64,000 nucleotides of DNA from the NCBI GenBank assembly GCA_964531285.1, contig CAZHDI010000002.1, positions 1-64,000 of the forward strand. Direction: 5' to 3'. The notes under the pieces are model-generated. The model saw only the letters and a program-made list of their open reading frames with translations, ran no database searches and was not told where the DNA came from. Source of the stretch: CAZHDI01 sp964531285 (lineage in GTDB: Bacteria; Pseudomonadota; Alphaproteobacteria; JAJFIK01). This document shows, one piece after another, positions 53,501-62,224 of this stretch. How positions within the stretch are numbered: the first letter of the stretch is position 1; each line of letters opens with the position of its first letter. The position numbers and the translations under genes were made by a program.

Positions 53501-56255
53501 TACGGAACAGCGTGCCATAGGCGGTGTTCTCGGTGATCGTGTAGACGATATCGACCGGATCGTCGTCGAGATCGTCGTCGGTGGCCAGCAGGTGAGACGA
53601 GGTGATCGCGATCGGATAGGGCGAGGTGATCGGATTGCCGAGCAGATCCTCCTGATATTCCTCGACCAGCACTTCGAAATTGTTGACCAGAACCGGCAGG
53701 TCGTTCTTCAGCGCGATGGCGATGGGCAGGGTGTAGACCGTGCCGTCATCGGTGGTTTCATCGCTGATCGTGAAGCGGAAGAAGTCGTCCGGATCTTCCG
53801 AGCCGTCGTGGCTGTAGGTGATGAAGCCGCTATCGACATCGGCCTGAGTGAAGCTGTCGCCCGCATTGAGTTGAACGCCGAGACGCGCCAGCACGCCTTC
53901 TTCCGGCCCGGCGCCGGTGACCTCATAGCGCAGCTTCGAGGGATCCGTGTCCGGATCTTCGATGTTCAGGAACTCGTTGGTGATGACGCCGGCGGTGCCT
54001 TCCATGACACCGAAGGTCAGGAAGCTGGTGTATTCCGGCGCGTCGTCCACCGGGGTGATCGAGAAGAAGAAGGTACCGAAGGTGCCCGGCCCGCCCGGAT
54101 TGGCGACGATGTAATCGAAGCTGTCCGAGGTGCCTTCCTCGTCGGTGCTGGAAAATTCGATCAGGCCGTCTTCGATGTCCTGCTGGGTGAAGGTCTGGCC
54201 GGCGGTGAGCACCGCGCCGTCCCGGGTCAGCGTGCCGACATCGGTGCCGTTGATGATCGTATAAACGATCTGGCTGTCCGGGCTGTCGTCATCGTCGAAA
54301 TCCAGATCGGCGCCGTCGATCGTGCCGCCCGGATCGTCGTCCTCGATAACGTTAATGCCGTTACTCGTGACAAGGAACGGCGCATCGCTGACCTCGACCA
54401 CCCCGACATTGACCACGAAGCTCGGCAGCCCAAGCGGCTCCAGGCCGTCACTATCGATAAGCGACAGGACGAAGCTGTCCGACGGATCGGCCTCGGACCC
54501 GTCATGCTCATATGTGATGATGCCAAGCTGGACATCCTCAACCGTGAAGCTCTCGCCCATGCCAAGTTCGGCCCCGCCGCGGCGCAACACGCCGTCCATC
54601 GGCACCGAGTCGATCTCGAAGCGCAGTTCGTTCGGCTGATCCTCGCTGTCGATCCCGAACAGATTGAACTCGCTGATGACGACTTCCTGGCCTTCCTGGA
54701 CCACGAAGCCGGTGTTGCGGGTCAACTCCGGTTCATCGAGCTCCGGGATCACCGTGATCTCGAAGAGCTGGTTGAAGACGCCAACGCCGCTCGGATCGGT
54801 CACATTGAAAAGGAAGCTGTCGGTCTCGGTCTCGCTGTCGTCATGCTGGTAGGAGACATTGAGATTGTTGATATGCGCCTGGGTGAAGGTGTCGCCCACA
54901 TCGAGCGCCAGCCCGAACAGTTCGAGCACGCCGTTTTCCGGAGCTTCGACCAGCGTGAAGATCCGGTTGCCCGGCACATCGTCGGCGTCGATCGCGCGCA
55001 GTTCCAGATTGTCGATGACTTCCTCATCGCCTTCCAGAACGCTGATGCCGGTATTGATCGTGATGGTCGGGGCGTTGTTCTGCACCTCGAAGGCGCCGAC
55101 ATCGACGCGGTTCGGACCCTGACCGTTGACGATCCGGTCGAAGCCGAAGCCGCGGGTATCGGTCACCAGCGCGGTATCGAAACCCTGGGGCACGAAATCC
55201 GGACCCGGATCAACCGCGAAGGTGTTGATGCCGGCATCGACCGCGATGCCGAGCGGGTTGAGCGCGACCGAATTGACGAAACCGCCATTATAGGTCAGCA
55301 GGCCGCCGCCGGTGATGCCGTCAAGCTGAGCGAAGACATCGGTCAGATCGGTCGCCAGGATATCGTCCACGGTGCCGAGACCGGCCTGGGAGTAGATATT
55401 CGTGCCGAAGCGGAAATTGATCGGCCCGGCCACATCGTCAGACGACACGCCGGCGGAATTACCGGCAACGATCGAGTTGGCGACGCGCAGAACATCCGAC
55501 ACCGTCGTATTGGCGATACCGCCGCCGACCGTGTTGGCTTCGTTGCCGGTGACCGTGGCCTGAACGAGTGTGACATCGCCGTTCGTGTTGTAAATGCCGC
55601 CGCCCTGATCGGCCTGGTTATTGACCACGCTGGAGTTCACCACCGCGGCAAAACCGAGATTGTTGTAAAGGCCGCCGCCCTCGCCGGTGGCCACATTGTC
55701 GAACAGCACGCTGTTGGCGATCACCGCTTCGGTATCGTCGGCATAGATGCCGCCGCCGTCGCCCCCCGCGAAGTTATTCGCGATCGTCGAGCGCTCGACG
55801 TTCAGCGTTCCTTCCGTGTAGATCGCACCGCCATCACCGGCGGCCACATTGCCGAGGAGTTCGCTCGAGACGACCGTGATGTCCGAACCGACACCCCCGC
55901 GGATGGCCGCACCGTCGCCGAGGACGCCGCCACCGGTGACCAGCAGACCGTCGAAGGTCACGTTCACGCCGTCAGCGACATCGAAGACGCGCGACAGGTT
56001 CTGGCCGTTGATCCGTATATCGGGGCGATTGTCGTTGTCGAGATCGCCGTCGATGATCAGGTCATCGGTGATATCGAGGTCGTTACCCGGAGCAAAGCCG
56101 TTGAGCAGGATCGTCTCGGCTTCCAGGAAGGGCGCGAAAACGATTTCGTCCGTCCCCGGAAGCAAATTGGCCAGTTCAATCGCTTCGCGCAGGGTTAAGT
56201 TCAGGTCGAACGGGTTGGACAGGTCGTTCGCCGAATTGACGATAAACGTCGCCAT
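50535..56255 (-). CDS. Giant RTX adhesin: beta-helix, cadherin-like repeats, Calx-beta
   Basis: 1906-aa predicted type-I-secreted surface protein, no signal peptide. Residues 1-390 form a right-handed beta-helix with the CSLREA-like start (NLTLREAIELAN) and repeats such as GGGIYADDTE. Residues 391-1390 hold eight copies of a 100-130 aa cadherin/CSPG-like unit, each with a GDxFTQxDI motif and a Tyr-x-HD(G/D)S motif. Then come a VCBS/Ig-like domain (LPIAVDDAF, about 1405-1515), a Calx-beta domain (1520-1640) and RTX nonapeptides to the end. Copy six carries a W/Y/D-rich insert (WPWWDWLNLDYDD). GGGGA precedes the ATG. Confidence 0.88.
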   Translation of the reverse strand: MATFIVNSANDLSNPFDLNLTLREAIELANLLPGTDEIVFAPFLEAETILLNGFAPGNDLDITDDLIIDGDLDNDNRPDIRINGQNLSRVFDVADGVNVTFDGLLVTGGGVLGDGAAIRGGVGSDITVVSSELLGNVAAGDGGAIYTEGTLNVERSTIANNFAGGDGGGIYADDTEAVIANSVLFDNVATGEGGGLYNNLGFAAVVNSSVVNNQADQGGGIYNTNGDVTLVQATVTGNEANTVGGGIANTTVSDVLRVANSIVAGNSAGVSSDDVAGPINFRFGTNIYSQAGLGTVDDILATDLTDVFAQLDGITGGGLLTYNGGFVNSVALNPLGIAVDAGINTFAVDPGPDFVPQGFDTALVTDTRGFGFDRIVNGQGPNRVDVGAFEVQNNAPTITINTGISVLEGDEEVIDNLELRAIDADDVPGNRIFTLVEAPENGVLELFGLALDVGDTFTQAHINNLNVSYQHDDSETETDSFLFNVTDPSGVGVFNQLFEITVIPELDEPELTRNTGFVVQEGQEVVISEFNLFGIDSEDQPNELRFEIDSVPMDGVLRRGGAELGMGESFTVEDVQLGIITYEHDGSEADPSDSFVLSLIDSDGLEPLGLPSFVVNVGVVEVSDAPFLVTSNGINVIEDDDPGGTIDGADLDFDDDDSPDSQIVYTIINGTDVGTLTRDGAVLTAGQTFTQQDIEDGLIEFSSTDEEGTSDSFDYIVANPGGPGTFGTFFFSITPVDDAPEYTSFLTFGVMEGTAGVITNEFLNIEDPDTDPSKLRYEVTGAGPEEGVLARLGVQLNAGDSFTQADVDSGFITYSHDGSEDPDDFFRFTISDETTDDGTVYTLPIAIALKNDLPVLVNNFEVLVEEYQEDLLGNPITSPYPIAITSSHLLATDDDLDDDPVDIVYTITENTAYGTLFRTDSGLDDPLTDGIPLKVGSTFTQEDVDNGYLFYANDGSEFFQDGFSYKISNPGEPDFITGLTEIVIQPVNDVPYIALNEGAHTIEGGEIVISSLKLFTTDADHPPSDLVYIICDLPHHGMILKDGKPLAAHKPGHPLNSFTTFTQADIDAGKITYKHDGSEEWDFDNFTFVVADGDWAYAPYDPHKFEKDPLYQDLIIDWYDVYGDWPWWDWLNLDYDDIVTDYYDDYETPPIHKFKIKISPDNDGATLEINNGIEVNEGGSATFNALDLLAIDGDSQSGNDDIFFFLKELPENGSLFLDGVKLKVGDSFTQTDINAGNVQYIHDDSNGDSDVFFVDVLDEEGEGITNQPVFVAVNGTNDAPVMIANTGIKLGQDEIEIINPSELAAFDPDNTAAELTYTLTKLPENGTVKRGTIPLELGDKFTQSDINAGLIGYDHNGSNTEADSFRVNLKDPAGTGPTTQTIAVQIVPDAGPVFNDLPIAVDDAFETGKNTPVIANVLADNGNGADFDPDGTFLSVAEVEGNAALVGTQILLPSGALLSIQANGELYYDPDGKFDFLLDGQKTTDSFNYTVSDGEGGFDDAEVVVELVGGKPPVADGIPIVSIAPEDSVKAEGNSGTTITTFKVTRTGDTTVPVLVNYITTGISPFPASELDFAGDKLPAGTITFAAGQTEALIALPIDGDFAFEEDENFQVRLVNASAPNGVAIDQDTAQGTIINDDLVATVVLSAGKDKDKGSTDVDIMEGMAGKDSLSGDMGNDIIFGGDGGDKIKGEEGNDALFGEAGDDKLDGGDGDDEVDGGAGDDKMKGGDGNDTIFGDTGDDNIKAGDGNDTVAGGDGNDSIRGDDGNDEISGGAGADDLRGGDGNDSLSGGEGNDDLDGGKGMDWLFGGAGLDELKGGKDADTFAFGPGSDTDVVTDFDADEDRLDLTAWAASDQGADFDTAAEIKALAVQSGKDVRIEFSDSDVLILEKTDLADIQAMNADQFDFV
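50820..51250 (-). repeat. RTX nonapeptide-coding tandem repeats
   Basis: About 15 in-frame 27-base units encoding GGDGNDxxx calcium-binding nonapeptides in the C-terminal part of the giant adhesin. The T1SS-type end follows (FAFGPGSDTDVVTDFDADED). Confidence 0.85.
52090..55085 (-). repeat. Eight diverged cadherin-like coding repeats
   Basis: About 300-390 bases each. Shared protein motifs are EGxExxI at the start, LxxGxxFTQxDIxxGxIxY in the middle, and DxFxFxVxD near the end. Divergence between copies is large, so the array is old. Confidence 0.75.
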
Positions 56256-56632
56256 GATAATGCATCCCCAGACTCGCGGGGGACGCACTGAGCACGGCCG
56301 GGCCCCCCGGTCTCTTACAACAGCCGGACCCGAGCAAAACCCCACGTTGTATGGAATGCTGGGAAACTGCGCTTTTAGTCGAAGATCAAGATTAAAACGC
56401 AGTCAATTTCCGGCCCTAAATCTCCCACACTTATTGGAGAAAGTCGCAGATTCGCGCAAGCTGTTTCTTGCGCACAATCCAATACGGAGATGTGAATGTC
56501 CGCATTGGAAAGGATTTTGCCCCCGGTTGTACCCCATTGGGACAGGATGAGGCGTCCGGTTCGATTTGACCGGCGCCCGGCACAGCCCCCTTTGCCGGGC
56601 CTGCGCTTTCGGGTTAACCACGATTCTCTTCC
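56256..56632. other. Intergenic region upstream of the adhesin
   Basis: 377 bases, less GC-rich than the coding regions. It contains an inverted repeat CCAATACGGA / TCCGCATTGG (56479-56488 and 56499-56508, one mismatch, 10-base spacer). A second hairpin GCCCGGCA / TGCCGGGC (56575-56582, 56593-56600) lies just after the kinase gene and may end it. No gene found. Confidence 0.55.
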
Positions 56633-59600
56633 CTAAGTGCGGGCTCTGCGAGCCTTTAGGGTCAACCGCGCGGCGCCGATCTCCATTTCCGCGCCATCGG
56701 TGAGCAAATGGTCGCCGTAGACCCGCCGGCCATTGAGCAGAACGCCGTTCGGCGTGTTCAGAACGTCGATTTGGGGGATGCCTTCCGGCCCCGCTTTGAT
56801 CTGCGCGTGATACCGCGACGCCTCGGCATCGGAGATGATGATGTCGTTGCTGGCGCTGCGCCCGATCGTCAGCGGCCTTATGCCCAGATCGGGCACGGCG
56901 ATGTCCTCAAGGCGCGCGCCATCCTCGAGTCGCAGGATCCAGGCGCTGCCCGGATCGCCGCCATCGGGATCGGGCCAGGCATCGTCCGAGAGCGCGAACG
57001 GATCGTCCACGATCGGCGGCGCGGGCGCCATTTCGAGGTCAAGGTCCTGCGCATCGTTATCGCTGAGCGGATCGTCGTCTGGGGCCGCCGCGCCCGGTGA
57101 CGGCGGGACTGTTGGCTGCGGGACTGGTGCCTGCGGGGGTGGCGGCGCGGGCGCCTCCGCCATCGTGGTTCCAGCGGGCAACACATCGGCGTCGGGCGTA
57201 AAATCGATGATTTGCGTGCGTTCGGATTCGCGCTCCGCCGCGGCCTGTTCCGCCGCAAGGCCGGCGCGCACCAGCAATCCGAGCGCATCGGGCGGCGCGC
57301 CGTCCGGCAAGGCCGCCCGCATGGCCGCGGCACTGGCGAACCGGTCTTCCGGATTGGCGGCCAGCGCCCGCTCGATCACCGCCTTGAGGGCCGGCGGGAC
57401 ATCCGCGCCTTCCCACTCCGCCATCCGGCCGGACAACACCGCCTGCAAGGCCTGGGTCGGTGAGGGTCCAGGAAAGGCAGGCCGACCGGTGACCAGTTCG
57501 AAGATGATGGCGCCGACGGAAAACAGATCCGCCTGCGCCGAAGGCGGCGCGCCCTGAATGCGTTCGGGGGCCATGAACCGCGGCGTCCCGATGGTCGTCT
57601 GGGTGGCGGTCCGGCTGGCCGCGCCGATTTCAAGGGCCGCGCCGAAATCGATCATGGTAACCCGGCCGGTCTCGGACACGATGACATTGGCCGGCTTGGC
57701 ATCGAGCCAGAGAATATCCTGAGCATGAAGATGCTCCAGGCCCGCCAGGATCGCACCGGTGATGGTCACCGCCTCGGCCCAGCCCAGCGCCCCCAGGCCC
57801 TGGGCCAGATCGCGCAAGGACAGCCCATCGATCAGCGCCATGACGATGAAGGGCCGCGCGGCGCCCAGATCGGCATCGACGAATTCCACGATATTGGGAT
57901 GCCCCCGTCCGCGCAGGGCATCGATTTCGCGCTGAAGTTGGAGCCGGCCCTCCGGCGGCAGATCCGCCGGAAACAGCTTGATCGCGACCCGGCGCGCCAG
58001 GAGTAAATCGCGCGCCTCATAGACCTCGCTGAAGGCTCCGGCGGCTAATTGTTTGAGCACGATGTACCGTTCCGGCAGGCCGGTCCGCTCGCGCCAGTCC
58101 TGGGAGCCCACATCCTCCTCGCTCGGGCTGCGATGGCCCAACTCGATAAGGCGCGGCCAGGGAATGCGATAGGTCTCGCTGGTGACGGTGCCTTCGACGA
58201 CCGCGACCTTGACCGACCGGCCCGCCTCCTCGATCCGTTCCAGGAGCGCATGGCGCACCAGCGCGTCGATCAGCCCCCGGACAACCCGGGGCGCTGCCGT
58301 CTCGGTCGGTGCGGTACGGGCACTCAGATCGCGGGCCGCCGCGATCGCGTCTTCGATGGTGAAATAGCCGGTCCGCTGGCTCAAAATCCAGTCGGTCAAG
58401 TAGCGCAGCGCAAGGCGCTCCTGATCGATGCGGTGGGCCTCCTGCTCGATGAGCCCCGGCTCGATCAGCGCCGCCTCCGCATCGCCGAGCGCGGTCTCCA
58501 CATCGGCGAAGAAGCGGAACCGGCGGACATCTTCCGGACTGATTTCAAGAAAGGCGCGGGTGGCATCCTCAACCGTGACGAAGCGGTGCAGGCTGCGCAG
58601 GATCCGGCGCGGGATCCCCCGTCCGTGAAAAGTCAAATAGGACCGGAAGGCGTCATAGGCCGCGAACAACAGCGTATCCGACCGGGACCGGACGGTCTCA
58701 TCCACCAGCGGATCGCACAGCCCGCGCACCCCGTCCCATAGCGCCGGGACATACTGCACGAACGTAAAGACGCTCTCATAGATGCTGTCGCCCAGGCTCA
58801 CATCGCGGCGATAGCGGTCATAAAGGTCCCGTCCGGTCACGAACAAAAAGGTGATACCGGATGTGGTCAGCAACGTCTTCAGGGTCTGGAGGATTTCATC
58901 GACTGCCGCGCCGGGCACCGGATCCTCGGCCGCCTCGCCGCTCTCACGGATCTCGTCCAGCTTGTCCATCTCATCGAAGACGAAGAGCAACTTAAGCTGC
59001 AAGCGGCGGGACCGGCGCCAGAATTTCCAGGCCTGTTTGCGGCGTTGGGGCACGCCGCCCTCGCGGGTCAGCGCCCGTGCGATACGGATCAGGTCCTGTT
59101 CGGCGGCCACATCGTCATAGACAAGATAACGCATGTCCTCGCCGCGCGACCGGCTGCGCTTACCGCCCAGTTTCACGCCGGTGCCGATCCCCATCCATTT
59201 CGGCAGATCGAAACTGAACGTGCCCGACCGATCCGTACTCGCCATATCCTTGACCGTGATCGACATGGATGTGCGTCGCACGGCCAGGGCGATGTCGGCG
59301 GCCAAGCGCGGCGGCAGCACCTCCAGAAGACGCTGGCGCTCCAATTCTTCATGCAACGCGCTGATGAGCCGGTACATAAGCTTGTCGGGCGGAACCGGGC
59401 GCGCCAGGGTCAGCGGAATATGCAGCAGACGGACATCCGTCCCGGCGCCGGTCCGCACCCCGCCCCGCTCATCGCTGCGCCCATGATCTTGAACGCGGGC
59501 CTGGACCCGGGCGATCAGCGTATTAACGAGCGTCGTCTTGCCTACGCCGCGATAGCCGGCGAGCAGGAAGGCCCCGCCGTGGGACAGCATGATCCGGGAT

Positions 59601-59710
59601 GTGAGTTGCGCCAGGGCTTCACCGCGGGCGGGACTGGCCGCCGTGTCGCTGGCGCGCATGCCGCTCGGCTCATGGACGAAGCGGAATTCCCTGACAAGCG
59701 GTATACGCAT
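56633..59710 (-). CDS. P-loop ATPase-Ser/Thr kinase-FHA fusion protein
   Basis: 1025-aa protein of three parts. Residues 1-530 are a STAND/AAA-like ATPase: Walker A GYRGVGKTT (52-60, Lys58), Walker B FVFDEMDK (245-250), then a helical tail with a winged-helix-like segment. Residues 548-810 are a protein kinase: Lys578 (VAIK), catalytic loop WLDAKPAN with Asp670 and Asn675 (HRD replaced by WLD), DFG at 688-690, and GTPRFMAPE. A Pro-rich linker leads to an FHA domain (946-1020: GRSASNDI, YHAQI, NGVLLNG). The glycine loop is degenerate (AAGAFSEV). GGAGG precedes the ATG. A signalling hub coupling nucleotide hydrolysis, phosphorylation and phosphothreonine binding is inferred. Confidence 0.85.
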   Translation of the reverse strand: MRIPLVREFRFVHEPSGMRASDTAASPARGEALAQLTSRIMLSHGGAFLLAGYRGVGKTTLVNTLIARVQARVQDHGRSDERGGVRTGAGTDVRLLHIPLTLARPVPPDKLMYRLISALHEELERQRLLEVLPPRLAADIALAVRRTSMSITVKDMASTDRSGTFSFDLPKWMGIGTGVKLGGKRSRSRGEDMRYLVYDDVAAEQDLIRIARALTREGGVPQRRKQAWKFWRRSRRLQLKLLFVFDEMDKLDEIRESGEAAEDPVPGAAVDEILQTLKTLLTTSGITFLFVTGRDLYDRYRRDVSLGDSIYESVFTFVQYVPALWDGVRGLCDPLVDETVRSRSDTLLFAAYDAFRSYLTFHGRGIPRRILRSLHRFVTVEDATRAFLEISPEDVRRFRFFADVETALGDAEAALIEPGLIEQEAHRIDQERLALRYLTDWILSQRTGYFTIEDAIAAARDLSARTAPTETAAPRVVRGLIDALVRHALLERIEEAGRSVKVAVVEGTVTSETYRIPWPRLIELGHRSPSEEDVGSQDWRERTGLPERYIVLKQLAAGAFSEVYEARDLLLARRVAIKLFPADLPPEGRLQLQREIDALRGRGHPNIVEFVDADLGAARPFIVMALIDGLSLRDLAQGLGALGWAEAVTITGAILAGLEHLHAQDILWLDAKPANVIVSETGRVTMIDFGAALEIGAASRTATQTTIGTPRFMAPERIQGAPPSAQADLFSVGAIIFELVTGRPAFPGPSPTQALQAVLSGRMAEWEGADVPPALKAVIERALAANPEDRFASAAAMRAALPDGAPPDALGLLVRAGLAAEQAAAERESERTQIIDFTPDADVLPAGTTMAEAPAPPPPQAPVPQPTVPPSPGAAAPDDDPLSDNDAQDLDLEMAPAPPIVDDPFALSDDAWPDPDGGDPGSAWILRLEDGARLEDIAVPDLGIRPLTIGRSASNDIIISDAEASRYHAQIKAGPEGIPQIDVLNTPNGVLLNGRRVYGDHLLTDGAEMEIGAARLTLKARRART

Positions 59711-59784
59711 CGATCCTCCGGTTGACGTTCAACCGGTTGTGCATCGGCGTATCGCTCGGTGCAAGGAGAAATCGGCCGCGCGCG

Positions 59785-59946
59785 TCAGTCCTTGGCGATC
59801 ACATAGACCGCGTGGACGATCCCGGGGATGTAGCCCAGCAGGGTCAGGACGATGTTGATCAGGAGATCCATGCCAACGCCCCGTTCCAGCAGAACGCCGA
59901 TCGGGGGCAGCAGGATCGCAATCAGGATCTTCAGGAAATCATTCAT
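59785..59946 (-). CDS. Pmp3/YqaE family membrane peptide
   Basis: 53-aa two-helix proteolipid: KILIAILLPPIGVLLERG then LLINIVLTLLGYIPGIVHAVYVI, the invariant PPxG and GxxPG(I)xHA pattern of the family. Pmp3-like peptides affect membrane potential and ion tolerance. GGAGG lies 8 bases before the ATG at 59946. It stands between the kinase-FHA gene and the phosphodiesterase gene, same strand. Confidence 0.93.
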   Translation of the reverse strand: MNDFLKILIAILLPPIGVLLERGVGMDLLINIVLTLLGYIPGIVHAVYVIAKD

Positions 59947-60050
59947 GGCGACGGCCTCCAGTGTTGCCAGTGCGCGTTCGATGCACCTCATCAACAGCGG
60001 CCGGGCCCAATTGTTCCATCCTTGCGGTGTTGCGCCCGCGCGCGGACGGC

Positions 60051-62036
60051 TTACTCCACCTGCGCCAACCCGCAAGCCGGCGCGCTGACCGGATTGCACC
60101 GCCCCACACCGCGGCCCGGCAGGCTGGCGGTATACGCGCTCAAGCGGATATCGGGCTCCAGATAATCCGTCGACACATACTGCGCACCGGAGGCAAAAGC
60201 AGCGGTCTGGCGTGCGGTGTCGTTGGTCCGGGCCTCGACCGTATCGGCATCGGCGCGGGTGCGCACCAGATAACCTTCGCGCACCATGGCGCGGATCGCC
60301 TCGCCCTGAGCGATCGGATCGTTCATCGTCCGGTACGCCGCCGCCGGAGAATCCTTGCCGATATTGATAAAGACCGCCCGTGTCTCCAGCGCGGGATAGC
60401 CGGCGCGATAAGTCTCGGCATTGTCCGTCCCCGTATCGAGCGCGAACATCACCCGGCCGCGAGCCTCGCCCAGACGCGGCCAGCCGCCGGCCCGGACCGC
60501 ATCGCGCAAGGTCGGATAACCGCCGCGCACTTCGTCCGGGGTGATCAGACGATCCAACCCGAAGACCGAGCGGATCTCCGCATCCATCGCCGCGAAGGCC
60601 TCGGCATCGAAGGGCAGCGCATCCGTGGACCCGGGCAGCGGAATGGCGGCATCCTTCAGGTTAAGGAGGATCAACAGCGGCACATGGGCCGGATTGGCCT
60701 GCGACCAGCCCCGGATCTCCTCAAGACAGCCGATAAAGGTCAGGCAGGAACTGCGGTAATCAATGTCCTGGGTGTGGAAGACCTTGAAGCCCGGTGCCAT
60801 CAGATCCGCCGTGTCGAAGGGCAGTGTCTCGAGCCCCTGGCTCGCTGCGATCCGCGGGCCGAGCGGATCGGCAAAGCGCCCGCCTTCGGGATCATGGAAC
60901 AGATCGAGTTCGAGCTGGCGCGCGCCCTCGTCCAATTGCCAAGTCAGCGCACGATGGCTGTAATCGATGCTGTCGGCCAGTTCCGGCGACTGCGCCCGGA
61001 TCAGCGCCATCTCCACCGGATCAATGGCCAGCTTGTAACTGTTATGGGTGCCGATGGCCTGGATCTGGTTCATGCCCACTGTGTGATCGATCCAATCGTC
61101 GCGGCAACTCTCGCTCACGGCATCGAGGGTCGGCGCGGTCAGCACACAGGACGAGGCGCGCGCCGCCCGGTCGCGCAGCACAGCCGTCAGCCGGTCGACC
61201 CGGTCCGTGATGATACCGTCCGCCCCCAGATCAAGCAGGCGTTCCATGTCGGCGCTCTCGTTGACCGTCCAGATTTGGACCTGAAAGCCGCGCGCATGGG
61301 CGGCATCCATCAGGCGTCTATTGGCGACCTGAACGCCGCCGGCCTCCTCCGGGATTTGAAGCGCCACGGCCTTGGTCGGATAGAACCGCGACAAGCCGAT
61401 ATGGGCCAGGGCATAAAAGGTTTGGATCTCGCCGCTCGCCATTGACGTGGCGATCTCAGGACAGGCCGCGCGGAACGCCTTGATGGCCTCGTCATGAAAG
61501 GAGCCCACCAGCGTCCGCATGGCCGCGCCGCGATCTCGCAGTTCGGTGCACAGCGCGCGGGCGGTCTCGCCATCGTCCGGCTTGATTTCCAGCACCAGCG
61601 GCATCTCGGGATGAGCCGCGATCACCTCTTCGAGGGTCGGCACCCGGATGCCGAGGCCAGCATAGGACGGCCCGCCGGCCATGGTGAAACGGGCCCCGGC
61701 ATCGGCCGCGCGAATGTCAGCGAGCGTCAGCGCCGCGACCGCACCGGTGCGGTCCGTGGTCCGGTCAAGCGTGTCATCGTGAATCACGACCAGCACGCCG
61801 TCGGCGGTCTGATGAATATCGGCTTCGAGCACATCGGCGCCCATGGCCTCGGCGGCATGAAACGCCCACAGCGTATTGCCGGGCCGCAGACCCACGCCGC
61901 CCCGATGCGCGATGACCAGCGGGCGGTCGGGCAAGGCCGTGAAATAGGGATGGCTGGCAATCGACTGGGCCGGGATGACCGACAGCACGCCCGCGACCAG
62001 CGCGGCCACGATGATCAATCCGATAATCCAGCGCAT
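60051..62036 (-). CDS. GDPD-PI-PLC-like two-domain phosphodiesterase fusion
   Basis: 661-aa exported protein with an N-terminal signal or anchor helix (residues 3-22). The first barrel (about 38-290) is a glycerophosphodiester phosphodiesterase: IAHRG (His44, Arg45), LEADIHQT (Glu71, Asp73) and VIHDDTLDR (His86); the usual PENT reads PGNT. The second barrel (about 320-650) resembles the calcium-dependent phosphoinositide-specific phospholipase C family: IGTHNSYK, QLELDLFHDPEGG and VFHTQDIDYRSSC. The two TIM-barrel diesterases in one chain suggest sequential or broad attack on phospholipid head groups. AGGGGGA precedes the ATG. Confidence 0.82.
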   Translation of the reverse strand: MRWIIGLIIVAALVAGVLSVIPAQSIASHPYFTALPDRPLVIAHRGGVGLRPGNTLWAFHAAEAMGADVLEADIHQTADGVLVVIHDDTLDRTTDRTGAVAALTLADIRAADAGARFTMAGGPSYAGLGIRVPTLEEVIAAHPEMPLVLEIKPDDGETARALCTELRDRGAAMRTLVGSFHDEAIKAFRAACPEIATSMASGEIQTFYALAHIGLSRFYPTKAVALQIPEEAGGVQVANRRLMDAAHARGFQVQIWTVNESADMERLLDLGADGIITDRVDRLTAVLRDRAARASSCVLTAPTLDAVSESCRDDWIDHTVGMNQIQAIGTHNSYKLAIDPVEMALIRAQSPELADSIDYSHRALTWQLDEGARQLELDLFHDPEGGRFADPLGPRIAASQGLETLPFDTADLMAPGFKVFHTQDIDYRSSCLTFIGCLEEIRGWSQANPAHVPLLILLNLKDAAIPLPGSTDALPFDAEAFAAMDAEIRSVFGLDRLITPDEVRGGYPTLRDAVRAGGWPRLGEARGRVMFALDTGTDNAETYRAGYPALETRAVFINIGKDSPAAAYRTMNDPIAQGEAIRAMVREGYLVRTRADADTVEARTNDTARQTAAFASGAQYVSTDYLEPDIRLSAYTASLPGRGVGRCNPVSAPACGLAQVE

Positions 62037-62224
62037 GGCGTCCCCCTTTTGCCCCAGCGACGTGACGGCGCGGAGTATGCCAGGGGCGCGGCGAAATCGC
62101 CATGTTCACAAGTGGCTGATTGGGCGAAGGGGATGGCCGGGCCTTTTCACCGGGAGGGACCGGGCCTATCTGTGCGAGACTGCCGCCCGGCTTGACGGCA
62201 TGACCAGAACGAGAGGATCCGGCA

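Noticed and set aside
50646..56198. An 1850-codon open frame on the plus strand opposite the giant adhesin
   Set aside because: It is an antisense shadow of a GC-rich gene with strong codon periodicity. It has no ribosome site and no domain, while the minus strand encodes a coherent multi-domain protein.
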